DNA from: Sphingomonas psychrotolerans | Lineage (GTDB): Bacteria > Pseudomonadota > Alphaproteobacteria > Sphingomonadales > Sphingomonadaceae | DNA length: 64,000 nt | Assembly (NCBI RefSeq): GCF_002796605.1 | Contig: NZ_CP024923.1 | Coordinates: 2,335,001-2,399,000 of the forward strand | Direction: 5' to 3' | Shown here: piece after piece, positions 1-8,201 of the stretch | How positions within the stretch are numbered: the first letter of the stretch is position 1 | Layout: every line of letters starts with the position of its first letter | Program-made: the position numbers and the translations under genes | Notes under the pieces: model-generated | Database searches by the model: none | Seen by the model: the letters and a program-made list of their open reading frames with translations, nothing else | Told to the model about the DNA's origin: nothing

Positions 1-2
1 CC

Positions 3-1214
3 CAGCGCCAGTTGTTCGGGATGCTGATCCTGCTCAACCTCGTGCTCGCGGCGATCCAGTTCGGATGCGCGCCGTTCGCCGCGGCCTATTATCGCCAGCC
101 GATGGTTGCCGACCTGCTGCGCGTGCAGGCTTTGCTCTATGTGGCGACGCCGTTCATCGCCCTCCCTTATGCACTGCTCGCGCGCGAGATGGATTTCCGC
201 AAACAGGCCCAGGTCAATCTGGTCTCGGGAGTCGCCGGCGCGGCGACTGCGCTGGTGGGCGCCTGGGCGGGACTCGGGGTGTGGACGCTGGTCGCAGCGC
301 CGATCGCCTTGTTCACGGTGCGCGCGGTCGGCATGACCTGGGCGGCGAATGCGCTGATGTGGCCGAGCTTCGACTTTCGCGGCGCAGGCGACATCGCCCG
401 CTATGGCGGCGTGATGGCGACCGGGCAGATCTTCTGGTTCCTGCAGAGCCAGGCCGATGTGTTCATCGCCGGCCGCCTGTTCGATCCGCATATGCTCGGC
501 ATCTATACGACCAGCCTGTTCCTCACCCAGATCTTCGTCTCGAAGTTCGTGCCGCCGCTCAACGAAGTCGCCTTCTCGGCCTATGCCCGAATGAAGGATG
601 ATCGCGCCGCCGTCGCCGCGGCGTTCGTCAAATCGGCGCGCGTGATCTTCGTCGTCGCGATGCCCTTCTATCTCGGGCTCGCAGTGACCGCGCATCCACT
701 GGTCGAAGTGGTGCTGGGAGCCAAATGGATCGAGGCCGCGCCGGTGGTGCACTGGCTCGCGCTGGCGATGCCGATGATGACGCTGCAGACGCTCTATGCG
801 CCGGCAAGCGACGCCTGCGGCCGGCCCGGAATCAGCGCGAAGAACGGCGCGACCGGCGCCTTGCTGCTGCCGGCGGCGTTCCTGATCGGGGTGCATTGGG
901 GGATCATGGGGCTGATCGCGGCATGGTTCGCCGCCTACCCGCTCTATCTGGCGATCTCGACCTGGCGGACCTTGCCGGTGATCGGCGTTCGGCTGCGCGA
1001 CCTTGTCGATGGACTCACTCCGCCGGTGTTCGCGGCGGTCGCGATGGCGTTGATCGTATCGCTGCTGGCGCGCGTGCTGCCGCCGATGCCGGCACTCGCA
1101 CAGCTGGCACTGCTCGGATGCGCCGGAGTCATGGCTTATGGCGGATGGCTCGCATTGTTCGCGCGCGAGACGCTCGACGAAGTCGTCGCGCTGATCCGCA
1201 ACCGCCGCGGCTAG
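3..1214 (+). CDS. Polysaccharide flippase (MOP/PST family), 5'-truncated
   Basis: The frame is open to the left edge, so the true start lies outside the window; the TTG at 12 is not a convincing start. About 403 residues are visible where Wzx/PST flippases usually have 450-500, so roughly the first two membrane helices are missing. The visible part is a chain of hydrophobic helices with short basic loops, typical of the polysaccharide synthesis/MATE-like fold, with a conserved-looking central stretch at MATGQIFWFLQSQADVFIAG. Such proteins move lipid-linked oligosaccharide units across the inner membrane for exopolysaccharide or O-antigen assembly. The stop overlaps the end of the convergent CBS gene by 4 bp. 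Substrate cannot be told from sequence. Confidence 0.8.
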   Translation, partial: QRQLFGMLILLNLVLAAIQFGCAPFAAAYYRQPMVADLLRVQALLYVATPFIALPYALLAREMDFRKQAQVNLVSGVAGAATALVGAWAGLGVWTLVAAPIALFTVRAVGMTWAANALMWPSFDFRGAGDIARYGGVMATGQIFWFLQSQADVFIAGRLFDPHMLGIYTTSLFLTQIFVSKFVPPLNEVAFSAYARMKDDRAAVAAAFVKSARVIFVVAMPFYLGLAVTAHPLVEVVLGAKWIEAAPVVHWLALAMPMMTLQTLYAPASDACGRPGISAKNGATGALLLPAAFLIGVHWGIMGLIAAWFAAYPLYLAISTWRTLPVIGVRLRDLVDGLTPPVFAAVAMALIVSLLARVLPPMPALAQLALLGCAGVMAYGGWLALFARETLDEVVALIRNRRG

Positions 1215-1639
1215 ACCGCCTGGATATAGGCGCGCATCGCGTCGGCTTCCGATTCGATGCGCTCGATGCGATATTTCACCAGATCGCCGATCGAGATGAA
1301 GCCGATGCAGCGGCCGCGCTCTACCACCGGCAGATGGCGGATCCGCCGCCGGGTCATCAGCGCAAGCGCGCCGAGCACCGATTCGTCAGGCGCGACGGTG
1401 AGCGCCGGCGCAGTCATCACCTCGCGGACCATGCGGTCGAGCGCCGCGGCGCCCTCGCGCTCGAGGCCGTAGATCACGTCGCGTTCGGAGAAAATGCCCG
1501 CCACAGACTCGCCGTCCATCACCGGGATGGCGCCGATTCGGCGGCTGGCGAGCAACGCTACCGCTTCGGCCACGGTGCGATCCCCCGAGATCGACACCAC
1601 GTCGCGCCCTTTTCCCCCCAGGATTGCCGAGATCGTCAT
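1211..1639 (-). CDS. CBS-domain pair protein
   Basis: A 142-residue soluble protein made almost entirely of two tandem CBS motifs. The first covers about residues 10-65 (GAIPVMDGESVAGIFSERD) and the second about 72-130 (RRIRHLPVVERGRCIGFIS). CBS pairs bind adenosine nucleotides or S-adenosylmethionine and regulate partner proteins; stand-alone pairs of this length are common in alphaproteobacteria and their partners are usually unknown. The ATG at 1639 starts the conserved segment directly. It is convergent with the flippase, overlapping it by 4 bp, and divergent from the small membrane protein at 1705. No catalytic domain is attached, so a regulatory or sensing role is inferred. Confidence 0.85.
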   Translation of the reverse strand: MTISAILGGKGRDVVSISGDRTVAEAVALLASRRIGAIPVMDGESVAGIFSERDVIYGLEREGAAALDRMVREVMTAPALTVAPDESVLGALALMTRRRIRHLPVVERGRCIGFISIGDLVKYRIERIESEADAMRAYIQAV

Positions 1640-1704
1640 CGCTCGTCTCCGCTTTCGGGTTCAGGCGGTTGTTTCTCCCATGATTCGCGCCCAATTGCAA
1701 AGCC

Positions 1705-2004
1705 ATGGGCACGCCCCGCCACGATCTCGACGATCCGGAATATTCCGCCTTCGCCTGGGGGCGGTACAAGCGGATGCTCGAGGTGATGGCTCTGGTCTCG
1801 CTGGGGACCGTCGGTGTGGCCGAGCTGGTGCTCTGGCGCTGGCTGGGCGGGCTCGATTTCGTCACCGCCAGCGCGACTTTCCTCGGCGTGTTCCTGACGA
1901 TGATGCTCGCCGCCGCGCTGATGGGGCTGATGTTCCTTAGCTCGGGCAGCGGCCATGACGAACGAGTCGAGGACCGGCTGAAGGACGAGATCGACCTCGA
2001 CTGA
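1705..2004 (+). CDS. Small inner-membrane protein, unknown function
   Basis: A 99-residue protein with a hydrophilic N-terminus, two clear hydrophobic helices at about residues 27-47 and 52-77, and an acidic C-terminal tail rich in Glu and Asp. Such two-helix proteins are frequent in sphingomonads, but I do not recognise a named family or function. The ATG at 1705 has only a weak purine-rich stretch upstream. It ends 2 bp from the stop of the convergent DUF4139 gene. Real coding is supported by consistent third-position GC use and by clean packing between its neighbours. Confidence 0.65.
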   Translation: MGTPRHDLDDPEYSAFAWGRYKRMLEVMALVSLGTVGVAELVLWRWLGGLDFVTASATFLGVFLTMMLAAALMGLMFLSSGSGHDERVEDRLKDEIDLD

Positions 2005-2006
2005 GG

Positions 2007-3584
2007 TCAGCGCCTCTTCTCGAGCTTGAATGCGAATTCCAGCTTCGCGCTGCCATTGCCCGGGACGGTCACGCGCCATGTCTTGACGCCCTTATGCTCG
2101 ACCAGTTCCGCGTCCACCGAGGCGAGCGTGCCCGGAATCGCCATCTCGAAGGTCTCGGGCGTCGAGCGCGCATTGGTGACTTCGATGGTGAAGGGCTGAC
2201 GCTTGCTCGAAGGCGGGCGAGGGACGATCTTGTAACGGACGTCGTTGCTCTGGCCGGTGGTGAACTCGACTTCTTCGCCGATGGCGCGGTCGGCCAGATC
2301 GCTCTCGCCGACCAACAGCGATTCCGAACGCGCCTGCTCGAACACCGCGACTTTGCCCGCCGGCAGGGGAAGCCCCAGCCCCCGTTCATCGACATTGCGG
2401 GTGCGCAATATCCGCGACGCCGCGACGCTCGGCAGAACGCCAGCCGGACTATAGCCGAACGGCTGGAACACACCGGTGTAGACGCGTGCGAAGCCGACCT
2501 TCTTGCGGTCGATCATCGCGACCTGCTTGCGGCTCTGCGCGGCGACGGTGACCGGTTCGGGAACACGGTAGAGCTTGAGGTCGCCGAGTTCTTCCTGCTG
2601 CGCCATCATCACCGCGATCGGCGCCGGCGCAGGCGCCGACATCACCATGCCCTCCACCCGCATCCGGTGCGCCGTTACGACGATATCCGAAGCGCCCTCT
2701 TCGAACATGGGCTCAGGCGACGGCAGGCGCTCGATCCCCCAGCGCGGATAGGTGCTGGTGGTGTCCATCGGCCAGCAGCGCAGATGGAGCTCGGGCGCCG
2801 GCGCTTTCGGCAGCGCCGCGGCGGCTTCCTTGTTGGGCGCGCCCGCCACCGCGTTGGTGCTTGCGCCGGCAAAGCCCTGACTGCCGCCATTGACCACGGT
2901 CAGCCAGGCGAACAGGTCGAGCGTCTCGCCATCCTCGGCGACCTGCGCGACATAATTGGCCGACCAGTCGAACCCCTGCGCCAGATAGGAGATCTGCACC
3001 GTCACGGTCGCAGCTGCGGCGCTGTTGGTGGTCACCGACAGTGTGGGCTTCGCCGAGAGGTCGGCGGGGACACCGGGATAGCGAAGCGCTTCGGGCATGC
3101 CCGAGCAGCCCAGCGCCTCGACTCCCTGCGCGGTGGTCAGCAGCACGCCGCCGCCGGGTCCCGACTGGATGAGGGCCTCGCTTTCAGTGACCTTCCCCGT
3201 CGCGCGATTGGTGCGGCGAATCGTCACGCGGCGCTTGAGATAGGCATCGATCAAAGCCGCGGGCGACAGCAGCCGCGCGTCGCGATTCTTCTCGCCGACC
3301 TGCTGCGGCAGGCCAGTGACGATCGCGGTTTCGGGCATCATCCCTTCGGAAACCCCGACGAAGCGGATGACCGATTTGCCGGCAGGCACACGGATCGTGC
3401 GGGTCTCGGTGACCAAGGCATAGCCGCCCGGCCAGCCGCCTGCGGGTATCGCGCCATCGCGCCGGTCCGGATCGCGATAGAGCGTGACCGAAACCGCATC
3501 GATCTTGTCGGACTCTACCAAGGTCTGCGCCATGGCAGGCCAGGCGGCGAGCGAAAGCGAAAGTAAAAGGGCGATCCGGCGCAT
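2007..3584 (-). CDS. DUF4139-domain exported protein (second of a tandem pair)
   Basis: A 525-residue protein beginning at the ATG at 3584, where a cleavable signal peptide (MRRIALLLSLSLAAWPAMAQ) starts. The frame stays open further upstream, but that extension overlaps the previous gene and lacks a signal. The start overlaps the stop of the upstream DUF4139 gene as ATGA, implying translational coupling. The body matches the DUF4139/MuiA-like fold: a beta-rich N-terminal half, a middle segment with the pattern YLAQGFDWSANYVAQV, and a C-terminal beta domain. Biochemical function is unknown in the family. It is related to the gene at 3584-4981, so the pair looks like an old duplication. Confidence 0.8.
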   Translation of the reverse strand: MRRIALLLSLSLAAWPAMAQTLVESDKIDAVSVTLYRDPDRRDGAIPAGGWPGGYALVTETRTIRVPAGKSVIRFVGVSEGMMPETAIVTGLPQQVGEKNRDARLLSPAALIDAYLKRRVTIRRTNRATGKVTESEALIQSGPGGGVLLTTAQGVEALGCSGMPEALRYPGVPADLSAKPTLSVTTNSAAAATVTVQISYLAQGFDWSANYVAQVAEDGETLDLFAWLTVVNGGSQGFAGASTNAVAGAPNKEAAAALPKAPAPELHLRCWPMDTTSTYPRWGIERLPSPEPMFEEGASDIVVTAHRMRVEGMVMSAPAPAPIAVMMAQQEELGDLKLYRVPEPVTVAAQSRKQVAMIDRKKVGFARVYTGVFQPFGYSPAGVLPSVAASRILRTRNVDERGLGLPLPAGKVAVFEQARSESLLVGESDLADRAIGEEVEFTTGQSNDVRYKIVPRPPSSKRQPFTIEVTNARSTPETFEMAIPGTLASVDAELVEHKGVKTWRVTVPGNGSAKLEFAFKLEKRR

Positions 3585-4981
3585 CAGTAGCGCGTGTCGA
3601 ACACCACGGTGACCGACGCCTTGCCGTTGGCGGGCACCGGCACCTTCCACTCCATCCGGTCGGCGGAGACGCGCTCGCCGGGCTGGCTCTGCTCGACCAG
3701 CCGGACGTCGCCCCACAGCCCGTTCTGGGCGAGATCGACCGTCACCGGCGCGGGCCGGGCATTGGTGAAATCATAGCGCATCGAAGTTCGCCAGCGCGAC
3801 GAGGACAGCCGCTTGCGCTCGACCAGCACGGCCGCGCCCTTCACGTCGAATGCGTCCCCGGTGCGGATCGACATCGCCGAACCCATCGGCGCCGCCGCGA
3901 CGCGACTCTCGCCGATGAACTGGGGGTCGCCGCGCGTGTCGCGCATATAGACGCGGATCGTCCCCGAAGGGAGCTGATCGCCGAGACCGCCATTTTTCGA
4001 AGTCGAGAATTTGAGCACGGTCGCGGCGCTGCGCGGATCCGACTGGGTCTCCAGCCAGCCATTGGTCCATTCATAGGTCTTGCGCGCCGGCGTGTTCTTG
4101 ACGTCGAGGAAGCTGACCTGCTTCTGCTGGGCATTGGCGATCGTGGTCCGTTCGCCGAGCGGATAGAGATAATAATCGCCCAATGTCTCGCGCGGGCCGC
4201 TTTCGGTGCCGGCCTGCTCGATCGTCGAATCGCCGAGCTGCGCCAGGCCGCCATTGCCGCCGCGATTGGGGTTGCCCGCGATCAGCAGAACGTCCGCGCT
4301 GCGATAGGTGGTGCCAGTATTGTTGGTGAGCGTCACCCAACCCTGCATGTCGATCGCGCTTTTGGCTTCGTCGAACAGCATCACATAGTCGCTGGTCCAG
4401 CCGAGCCCGGGAGTCAGATAAGTGAGCGTCGCCGGCACGCGCCCCGCGCGGGCGGCCTGCAGCGTCACCGACAGTGTCGGGCGGGCGCGCAGATTTTCGG
4501 GCACCTTGTCGAAGATCACGCGCACCGGCAGCCCGTCGTCGCGCAATACTTCGATGCGGTTGCCGATCTGGAGGACGATGCCGCCATTTGCGGCGAGCAC
4601 CCGCGCCTGTTCGCGCGTCTCGGCGCCGGTCGCGGGATTGGTTCGCACGATCGTGACGACCGAACCCACTGCCTTTTCCATCAATTTGTCGGGCGAGAGC
4701 AGGTCGTAATCGAAATTCTGCTCGACGATGCCGAGGCCGGGACCGGACAGGGTCACCGTTTCCGAACGGATCTGCGCCGACACGTCGGGGAAATCCTGGC
4801 GTGTGCGGCCGGCGGGAAGATCGAGCTGGCGCACGTCCTGCACCAACGACTGGCCGTTCTGGTAGATGGTGACCGCCACGTCGCCCTGTGCGGTCTGATC
4901 CGGCGCGGGCACCGATGCCGGCTGGACCTGGGCGTGCGCGGCGAAAGGAATCACCAACACAATAAGAGCCGTCAAACGCAA
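3584..4981 (-). CDS. DUF4139-domain exported protein (first of a tandem pair)
   Basis: A 465-residue protein with a TTG start at 4981 followed by a signal peptide (MRLTALIVLVIPFAAHAQ). The hallmark segment YLTPGLGWTSDYVMLFD in the middle identifies the DUF4139 domain and aligns with the equivalent segment of the downstream paralogue. The family is exported and beta-rich, with no established activity; a cell-envelope role is usual inference. A GGAGG ribosome binding site lies 5 nt before the TTG but sits within a perfect 11-bp stem (4983-5018), so initiation may be structurally controlled. No ATG lies close enough to replace the TTG without cutting into the signal peptide. Confidence 0.8.
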   Translation of the reverse strand: MRLTALIVLVIPFAAHAQVQPASVPAPDQTAQGDVAVTIYQNGQSLVQDVRQLDLPAGRTRQDFPDVSAQIRSETVTLSGPGLGIVEQNFDYDLLSPDKLMEKAVGSVVTIVRTNPATGAETREQARVLAANGGIVLQIGNRIEVLRDDGLPVRVIFDKVPENLRARPTLSVTLQAARAGRVPATLTYLTPGLGWTSDYVMLFDEAKSAIDMQGWVTLTNNTGTTYRSADVLLIAGNPNRGGNGGLAQLGDSTIEQAGTESGPRETLGDYYLYPLGERTTIANAQQKQVSFLDVKNTPARKTYEWTNGWLETQSDPRSAATVLKFSTSKNGGLGDQLPSGTIRVYMRDTRGDPQFIGESRVAAAPMGSAMSIRTGDAFDVKGAAVLVERKRLSSSRWRTSMRYDFTNARPAPVTVDLAQNGLWGDVRLVEQSQPGERVSADRMEWKVPVPANGKASVTVVFDTRY

Positions 4982-4982
4982 A

Positions 4983-5018
4983 GCATCCTCCCCCGGACCG
5001 TTCCGAGGGAGGATGCTA
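4983..5018 (-). promoter_or_regulatory. Hairpin sequestering the ribosome binding site of the DUF4139 gene
   Basis: On the minus strand AGCATCCTCCC (5018-5008) is the exact complement of GGGAGGATGCT (4993-4983). The downstream arm contains the GGAGG that precedes the TTG start at 4981 by 5 nt. A further 4-bp stem (CGGA/TCCG) closes the top over an ACGG loop. Folded, the hairpin hides the ribosome binding site; it could equally act as a weak terminator for the upstream DUF4167 transcript, since only a short broken T run (TTTGCGTTT) follows. The base pairing is seen directly; the regulatory role is inference. Confidence 0.5.
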
Positions 5019-5057
5019 GCAGGTTGATCGCGAAGGGCTAGCCCAACGCGGGAGATA

Positions 5058-5963
5058 TCAGGCGGCCGGCGGCACCTCGGTGTCGCTCTTCACGGTGCGA
5101 CGGCGGCGTGGCTTCTTGGGCGCTTCCTCGGCATCGTTCGCGGCAGCGGTGTCGCCGAAGGCCGGGGGCAGGATCGCCGCGTCGATGCCCTGCGGGGCTT
5201 CGGCCTCGGCAGCTTCGTCACGACGCGGGCGCCCACGGCCGCGAGCGGCACGCGCGGGACGTGCTTCGCCAGCGTCACGTTGCTCAGGGAAGAGTTCGGG
5301 AGCGGGCGCTTCCTGCGCCTCAGCCTGATGACCGTTGGCATAGCCATTCGCAGCGTTGCCATTCGGGCGGTCGCGGCGGCCTTCGCGCGGTTCGCGGTCC
5401 TGGCGCGGTTCGCGATCCGGACGCGCTTCACGGTCCTGACGGGGCTCACGATCCGGACGCGGTTGACGGTCCTGGCGGGGCTCGCGGTCCTGGCGGGGCT
5501 CACGGTCCGGGCGCGCTTCGCGGTCCGGGCGCGGCTCGCGATCCTGGCGAGGCTCACGCTCGTAGCGCGGCTCGCGCTGCTGCGGGCGATCGTCGCGCTG
5601 CGGTTCGTCGCCGCGATTGCCCTCGGCCTCGAAATCGAAATCCTCGTCGTCGCCGTCGATATCGTTGCTCGGGCGGCGCTGCTGGGGCTGGTTCGGATTC
5701 GCCTCCTCGAAGCGCGTGCGAGTCTCGCTCAGCACCCGGAAATAGTGATCCGCGAACTGGAGATAATATTCGGCGTTAACCCGATCGCCCTGCATCTGCG
5801 CATCGCGAGCAAGGTTCTTGTACTTCTCGAGCAGCTGCGCGGCATTGCCGCGGGCACGATTGTCGATGCGATTGCCATTGCCCTGGTTCGGACTGCCGCC
5901 ACCCTGGCGCTGTTGACCACCACGGCCGCGACGGCGACCGTTATTAGCCTGACGATTGTTCAT
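5058..5963 (-). CDS. DUF4167-domain protein with C-terminal hexapeptide repeats
   Basis: A 301-residue protein. I place the start at the ATG at 5963 because the conserved N-terminus begins there: a basic Arg/Gly/Gln/Asn-rich segment, then a compact helical domain at about residues 38-90 (ARDAQMQGDRVNAEYYLQFA) that is the DUF4167 signature of alphaproteobacteria. An acidic linker at 100-125 follows, then 11 tandem copies of an R-E-P-R-x-D hexapeptide (residues 130-195) and a Pro/Ala-rich acidic tail ending in a basic patch. The composition suggests an RNA- or ribosome-associated, partly disordered protein, but function is not established. It lies downstream of prmC with its own 255-bp leader, which contains a TTTCAAC/GTTGAAA inverted repeat at 6122-6141. 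Confidence 0.8.
   Translation of the reverse strand: MNNRQANNGRRRGRGGQQRQGGGSPNQGNGNRIDNRARGNAAQLLEKYKNLARDAQMQGDRVNAEYYLQFADHYFRVLSETRTRFEEANPNQPQQRRPSNDIDGDDEDFDFEAEGNRGDEPQRDDRPQQREPRYEREPRQDREPRPDREARPDREPRQDREPRQDRQPRPDREPRQDREARPDREPRQDREPREGRRDRPNGNAANGYANGHQAEAQEAPAPELFPEQRDAGEARPARAARGRGRPRRDEAAEAEAPQGIDAAILPPAFGDTAAANDAEEAPKKPRRRRTVKSDTEVPPAA
5379..5576 (-). repeat. In-frame 18-bp tandem repeat, 11 copies
   Basis: Residues 130-195 of the DUF4167 protein are built from eleven consecutive hexapeptides. Consensus is R-E-P-R-(Q/P)-D, with variants EPRYE, EARPD, QPRPD and EPREG. The 198-bp tract is an exact multiple of 18 bp, so copy-number change would keep the frame. It is an alternating basic/acidic, Pro-containing low-complexity stretch. 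Confidence 0.9.
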
Positions 5964-6218
5964 CAAGGTCTGTATGTCCTGTCTACTAAAGCCGTCCGTC
6001 GATCCATCGGGGTCCCGGATGCGCGTTGCAATTGCGGACAGCGCCGATCCCGGCACTTCCGCTCGCCATGGCCGCCGGACTGCAGCGGCACACATGACCT
6101 GGAGTGAGCCTTAGCCCTATGTTTCAACAACTTGGTTGAAAGTGCCTCGCCCCGGCGCCGTCTTAGCCCGTGGAGCACCAATCTCCAAGAGGAAATATGG
6201 GGCGCCGGCGCGTCGGTT

Positions 6219-7058
6219 TCAAGTAAGTAGTACCACGCGGGGACGCCCGCCCAGATCGCAATGAACCGCAGGCAACAGGCCGCTCTGGAGCCCCAGCGCG
6301 GAGACGGCTTTGGCCTGCGTCCAGCCGATCTCCAGCATAGCCGCGCCGCCGGGCGCGAGGAGATCGGGGAGCGCTGGAATGATGCGGCGATAGTCATCGA
6401 GACCGTCAGGCCCGGCGAACAGCGCCGAAGCGGGTTCGTGGTCGCGCACTTCGGCCGGCAGCGGCTCGTGCGTGCCGATATAAGGCGGGTTGGCGAGGAT
6501 CAGATCGAACTGGCGGCCATCGAGACCGCGGGTCCAATCGCCGAGGCGCAATTCGGCGCGGTGCCCCATGCCGAGGCGATCCGCATTGCTGCGGGCATAG
6601 CCAAGTGCGGGCTCGGACGCGTCCACGCCGAGCCCATGCGCTTCGGGCCATTGATCGAGCGCGGCGAGCAGCAAGGTGCCAGGGCCGGTGCCGAGATCGA
6701 GGATCCGCATCGGCGCGCGCTCGTCGAAATAGTCGATCGCGGTTTCGATCAGCGTCTCGCTGTCGGGCCGCGGGATCAGCGCGCCGGGGCCGACCTGCAG
6801 CTCGATCGTCCAGAAGGCGCGAATGCCGGTGATATAGGCGATCGGCTCATGCGCGAGACGGCGCTGGAGGAGCGGCTCGAAGGTAGCCGGGACGGAAACG
6901 TCGAGATGGCGGAGCAGCAGCTCCTGTCGCGAGATGCCGAGCGCGTGGGCCATGAGCAGTTCGGCATCGAGGCGGGCCGTGTCGGTGACGGTCGAGAGTA
7001 ACTGCGTCGCTTCGGCAAGTGTCGTCCGAACTCCCTTGGTTGTGGGAGGGGCTGTCAT
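6219..7058 (-). CDS. prmC: Peptide chain release factor N5-glutamine methyltransferase PrmC
   Basis: Class I SAM-dependent methyltransferase that methylates the Gln of the GGQ motif in RF1/RF2. The N-terminal helical substrate-recognition domain covers about residues 1-85, and the SAM-binding motif ILDLGTGPGTLLLA follows. The diagnostic catalytic motif NPPY is at ILANPPYIGT. The ATG at 7058 gives 279 residues; a GTG 7 codons upstream would add an unusual Cys/Gly leader and is less likely. It lies 69 bp after prfA on the same strand, the classical prfA-prmC pairing in which enzyme and substrate are co-expressed. A GC-rich imperfect hairpin lies in the gap at about 7096-7117. Confidence 0.93.
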   Translation of the reverse strand: MTAPPTTKGVRTTLAEATQLLSTVTDTARLDAELLMAHALGISRQELLLRHLDVSVPATFEPLLQRRLAHEPIAYITGIRAFWTIELQVGPGALIPRPDSETLIETAIDYFDERAPMRILDLGTGPGTLLLAALDQWPEAHGLGVDASEPALGYARSNADRLGMGHRAELRLGDWTRGLDGRQFDLILANPPYIGTHEPLPAEVRDHEPASALFAGPDGLDDYRRIIPALPDLLAPGGAAMLEIGWTQAKAVSALGLQSGLLPAVHCDLGGRPRVVLLT

Positions 7059-7127
7059 GCCGCAGCCCGCTCGCGGCACTCCCCTCCCCTAACCTCTCCC
7101 GCAAGCGGAAGGGGAATTAAGCAGAAA

Positions 7128-8201
7128 TCACCCATCCAGCTGCGCCAGCCGGTCCGCCTCGTCCTGCGCGGTCAGCGCGCCGATCAACTCGTCCAGCTCG
7201 CCCTGGAGGATTTCGGGCAGGCGGTGGAGCGTCAGATTGATGCGGTGGTCGGTCACCCGGCCCTGGGGGTAACTATAGGTCCGGATGCGTTCGGAACGAT
7301 CGCCCGAGCCGACCATCGTCTGGCGCGCGCCCGCACGGGCCGAGTTGAGCCGGTCGCGTTCGGCCTCGTAGAGGCGGGTGCGGAGCACCTTCATCGCCTT
7401 GGCCTTGTTCTTGAGCTGCGAGCGCTCGTCCTGCTGGATGACGATCGTGCCCGTCGGCAAATGAGTGATGCGCACGGCGGAATCGGTAGTGTTGACCCCC
7501 TGCCCGCCCGGCCCCGACGCGCGATAGATGTCGATCCGGAGATCCTTGTCGTCGATCCGGATATCGGCTTCCTCGGCCTCGGGCAGCACCGCCACCGTCG
7601 CGGCAGACGTGTGGATGCGTCCGCCCGCCTCGGTTGCGGGGACGCGCTGGACCCGGTGGACGCCGCTTTCGAACTTCAGTTTGGCGAACACGCCGACGCC
7701 GGTGACGCTGAGCACGACTTCCTTATAGCCGCCAAATTCCGATTCGGAGGCCGTGATCAATTCGATCCGCCAGCCCATGCGATCGGCATAACGCTGGTAC
7801 ATGCGCAGCAGATCGCCGGCGAACAACGCCGCCTCGTCGCCCCCGACGCCGGCGCGGATTTCGAGCATCGCCGGGCGCTCGTCGGCGGCATCCCGCGGCA
7901 GCAAGGCGAGCGCGAGGAACCGTTCGGCGGCGGCGAGAGCATCGTTATTGGCGCGCAGCTCCTCGACCGCCATCGCCCGCAGCTCTTCGTCGGCGTCCTG
8001 CGTCATGTGCTGGAGGCTGCCCGCCTCGGCGCGCAGCCGCCGGACCTCGCCCGCGGCCTGTGCCACCGGCTCGAGCTCGGCATATTCCTTGGAGACCTGG
8101 ACGTATCGGTCGCCCGGCAAGTCGCCGGTCGCCATCTGCGCCTGCAATTCGTCGCGCCGCGCCTCGATCGCGGCGATACGGTCGGCGGGGATGCTGATCA
8201 T
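7128..8201 (-). CDS. prfA: Peptide chain release factor 1
   Basis: 357 residues, the usual RF1 length. The catalytic GGQ that triggers peptidyl-tRNA hydrolysis is in [19 protein letters not shown]. The stop-codon discriminator is the RF1-type P-A-T in [16 protein letters not shown], so this recognises UAA/UAG rather than being RF2. The downstream C-terminal segment with the [18 protein letters not shown] pattern is also standard. The start ATG at 8201 overlaps the hisS stop as ATGA, implying translational coupling within a hisS-prfA-prmC operon. PrmC, which modifies the GGQ, is encoded next. Confidence 0.97.
   Translation of the reverse strand: MISIPADRIAAIEARRDELQAQMATGDLPGDRYVQVSKEYAELEPVAQAAGEVRRLRAEAGSLQHMTQDADEELRAMAVEELRANNDALAAAERFLALALLPRDAADERPAMLEIRAGVGGDEAALFAGDLLRMYQRYADRMGWRIELITASESEFGGYKEVVLSVTGVGVFAKLKFESGVHRVQRVPATEAGGRIHTSAATVAVLPEAEEADIRIDDKDLRIDIYRASGPGGQGVNTTDSAVRITHLPTGTIVIQQDERSQLKNKAKAMKVLRTRLYEAERDRLNSARAGARQTMVGSGDRSERIRTYSYPQGRVTDHRINLTLHRLPEILQGELDELIGALTAQDEADRLAQLDG

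Noticed and set aside
2094..3566. Long open frame opposite the DUF4139 gene, and similar long antisense frames elsewhere (for example 53969-56923, 58122-60557, 41070-43112)
   Set aside because: High-GC genomes give long antisense frames; their products are Arg/Gly/His-rich with no domain pattern, while the opposite strand encodes recognisable proteins.
5379..5576. CRISPR-like array
   Set aside because: The repeats are contiguous 18-bp coding units without spacers, inside an open frame.
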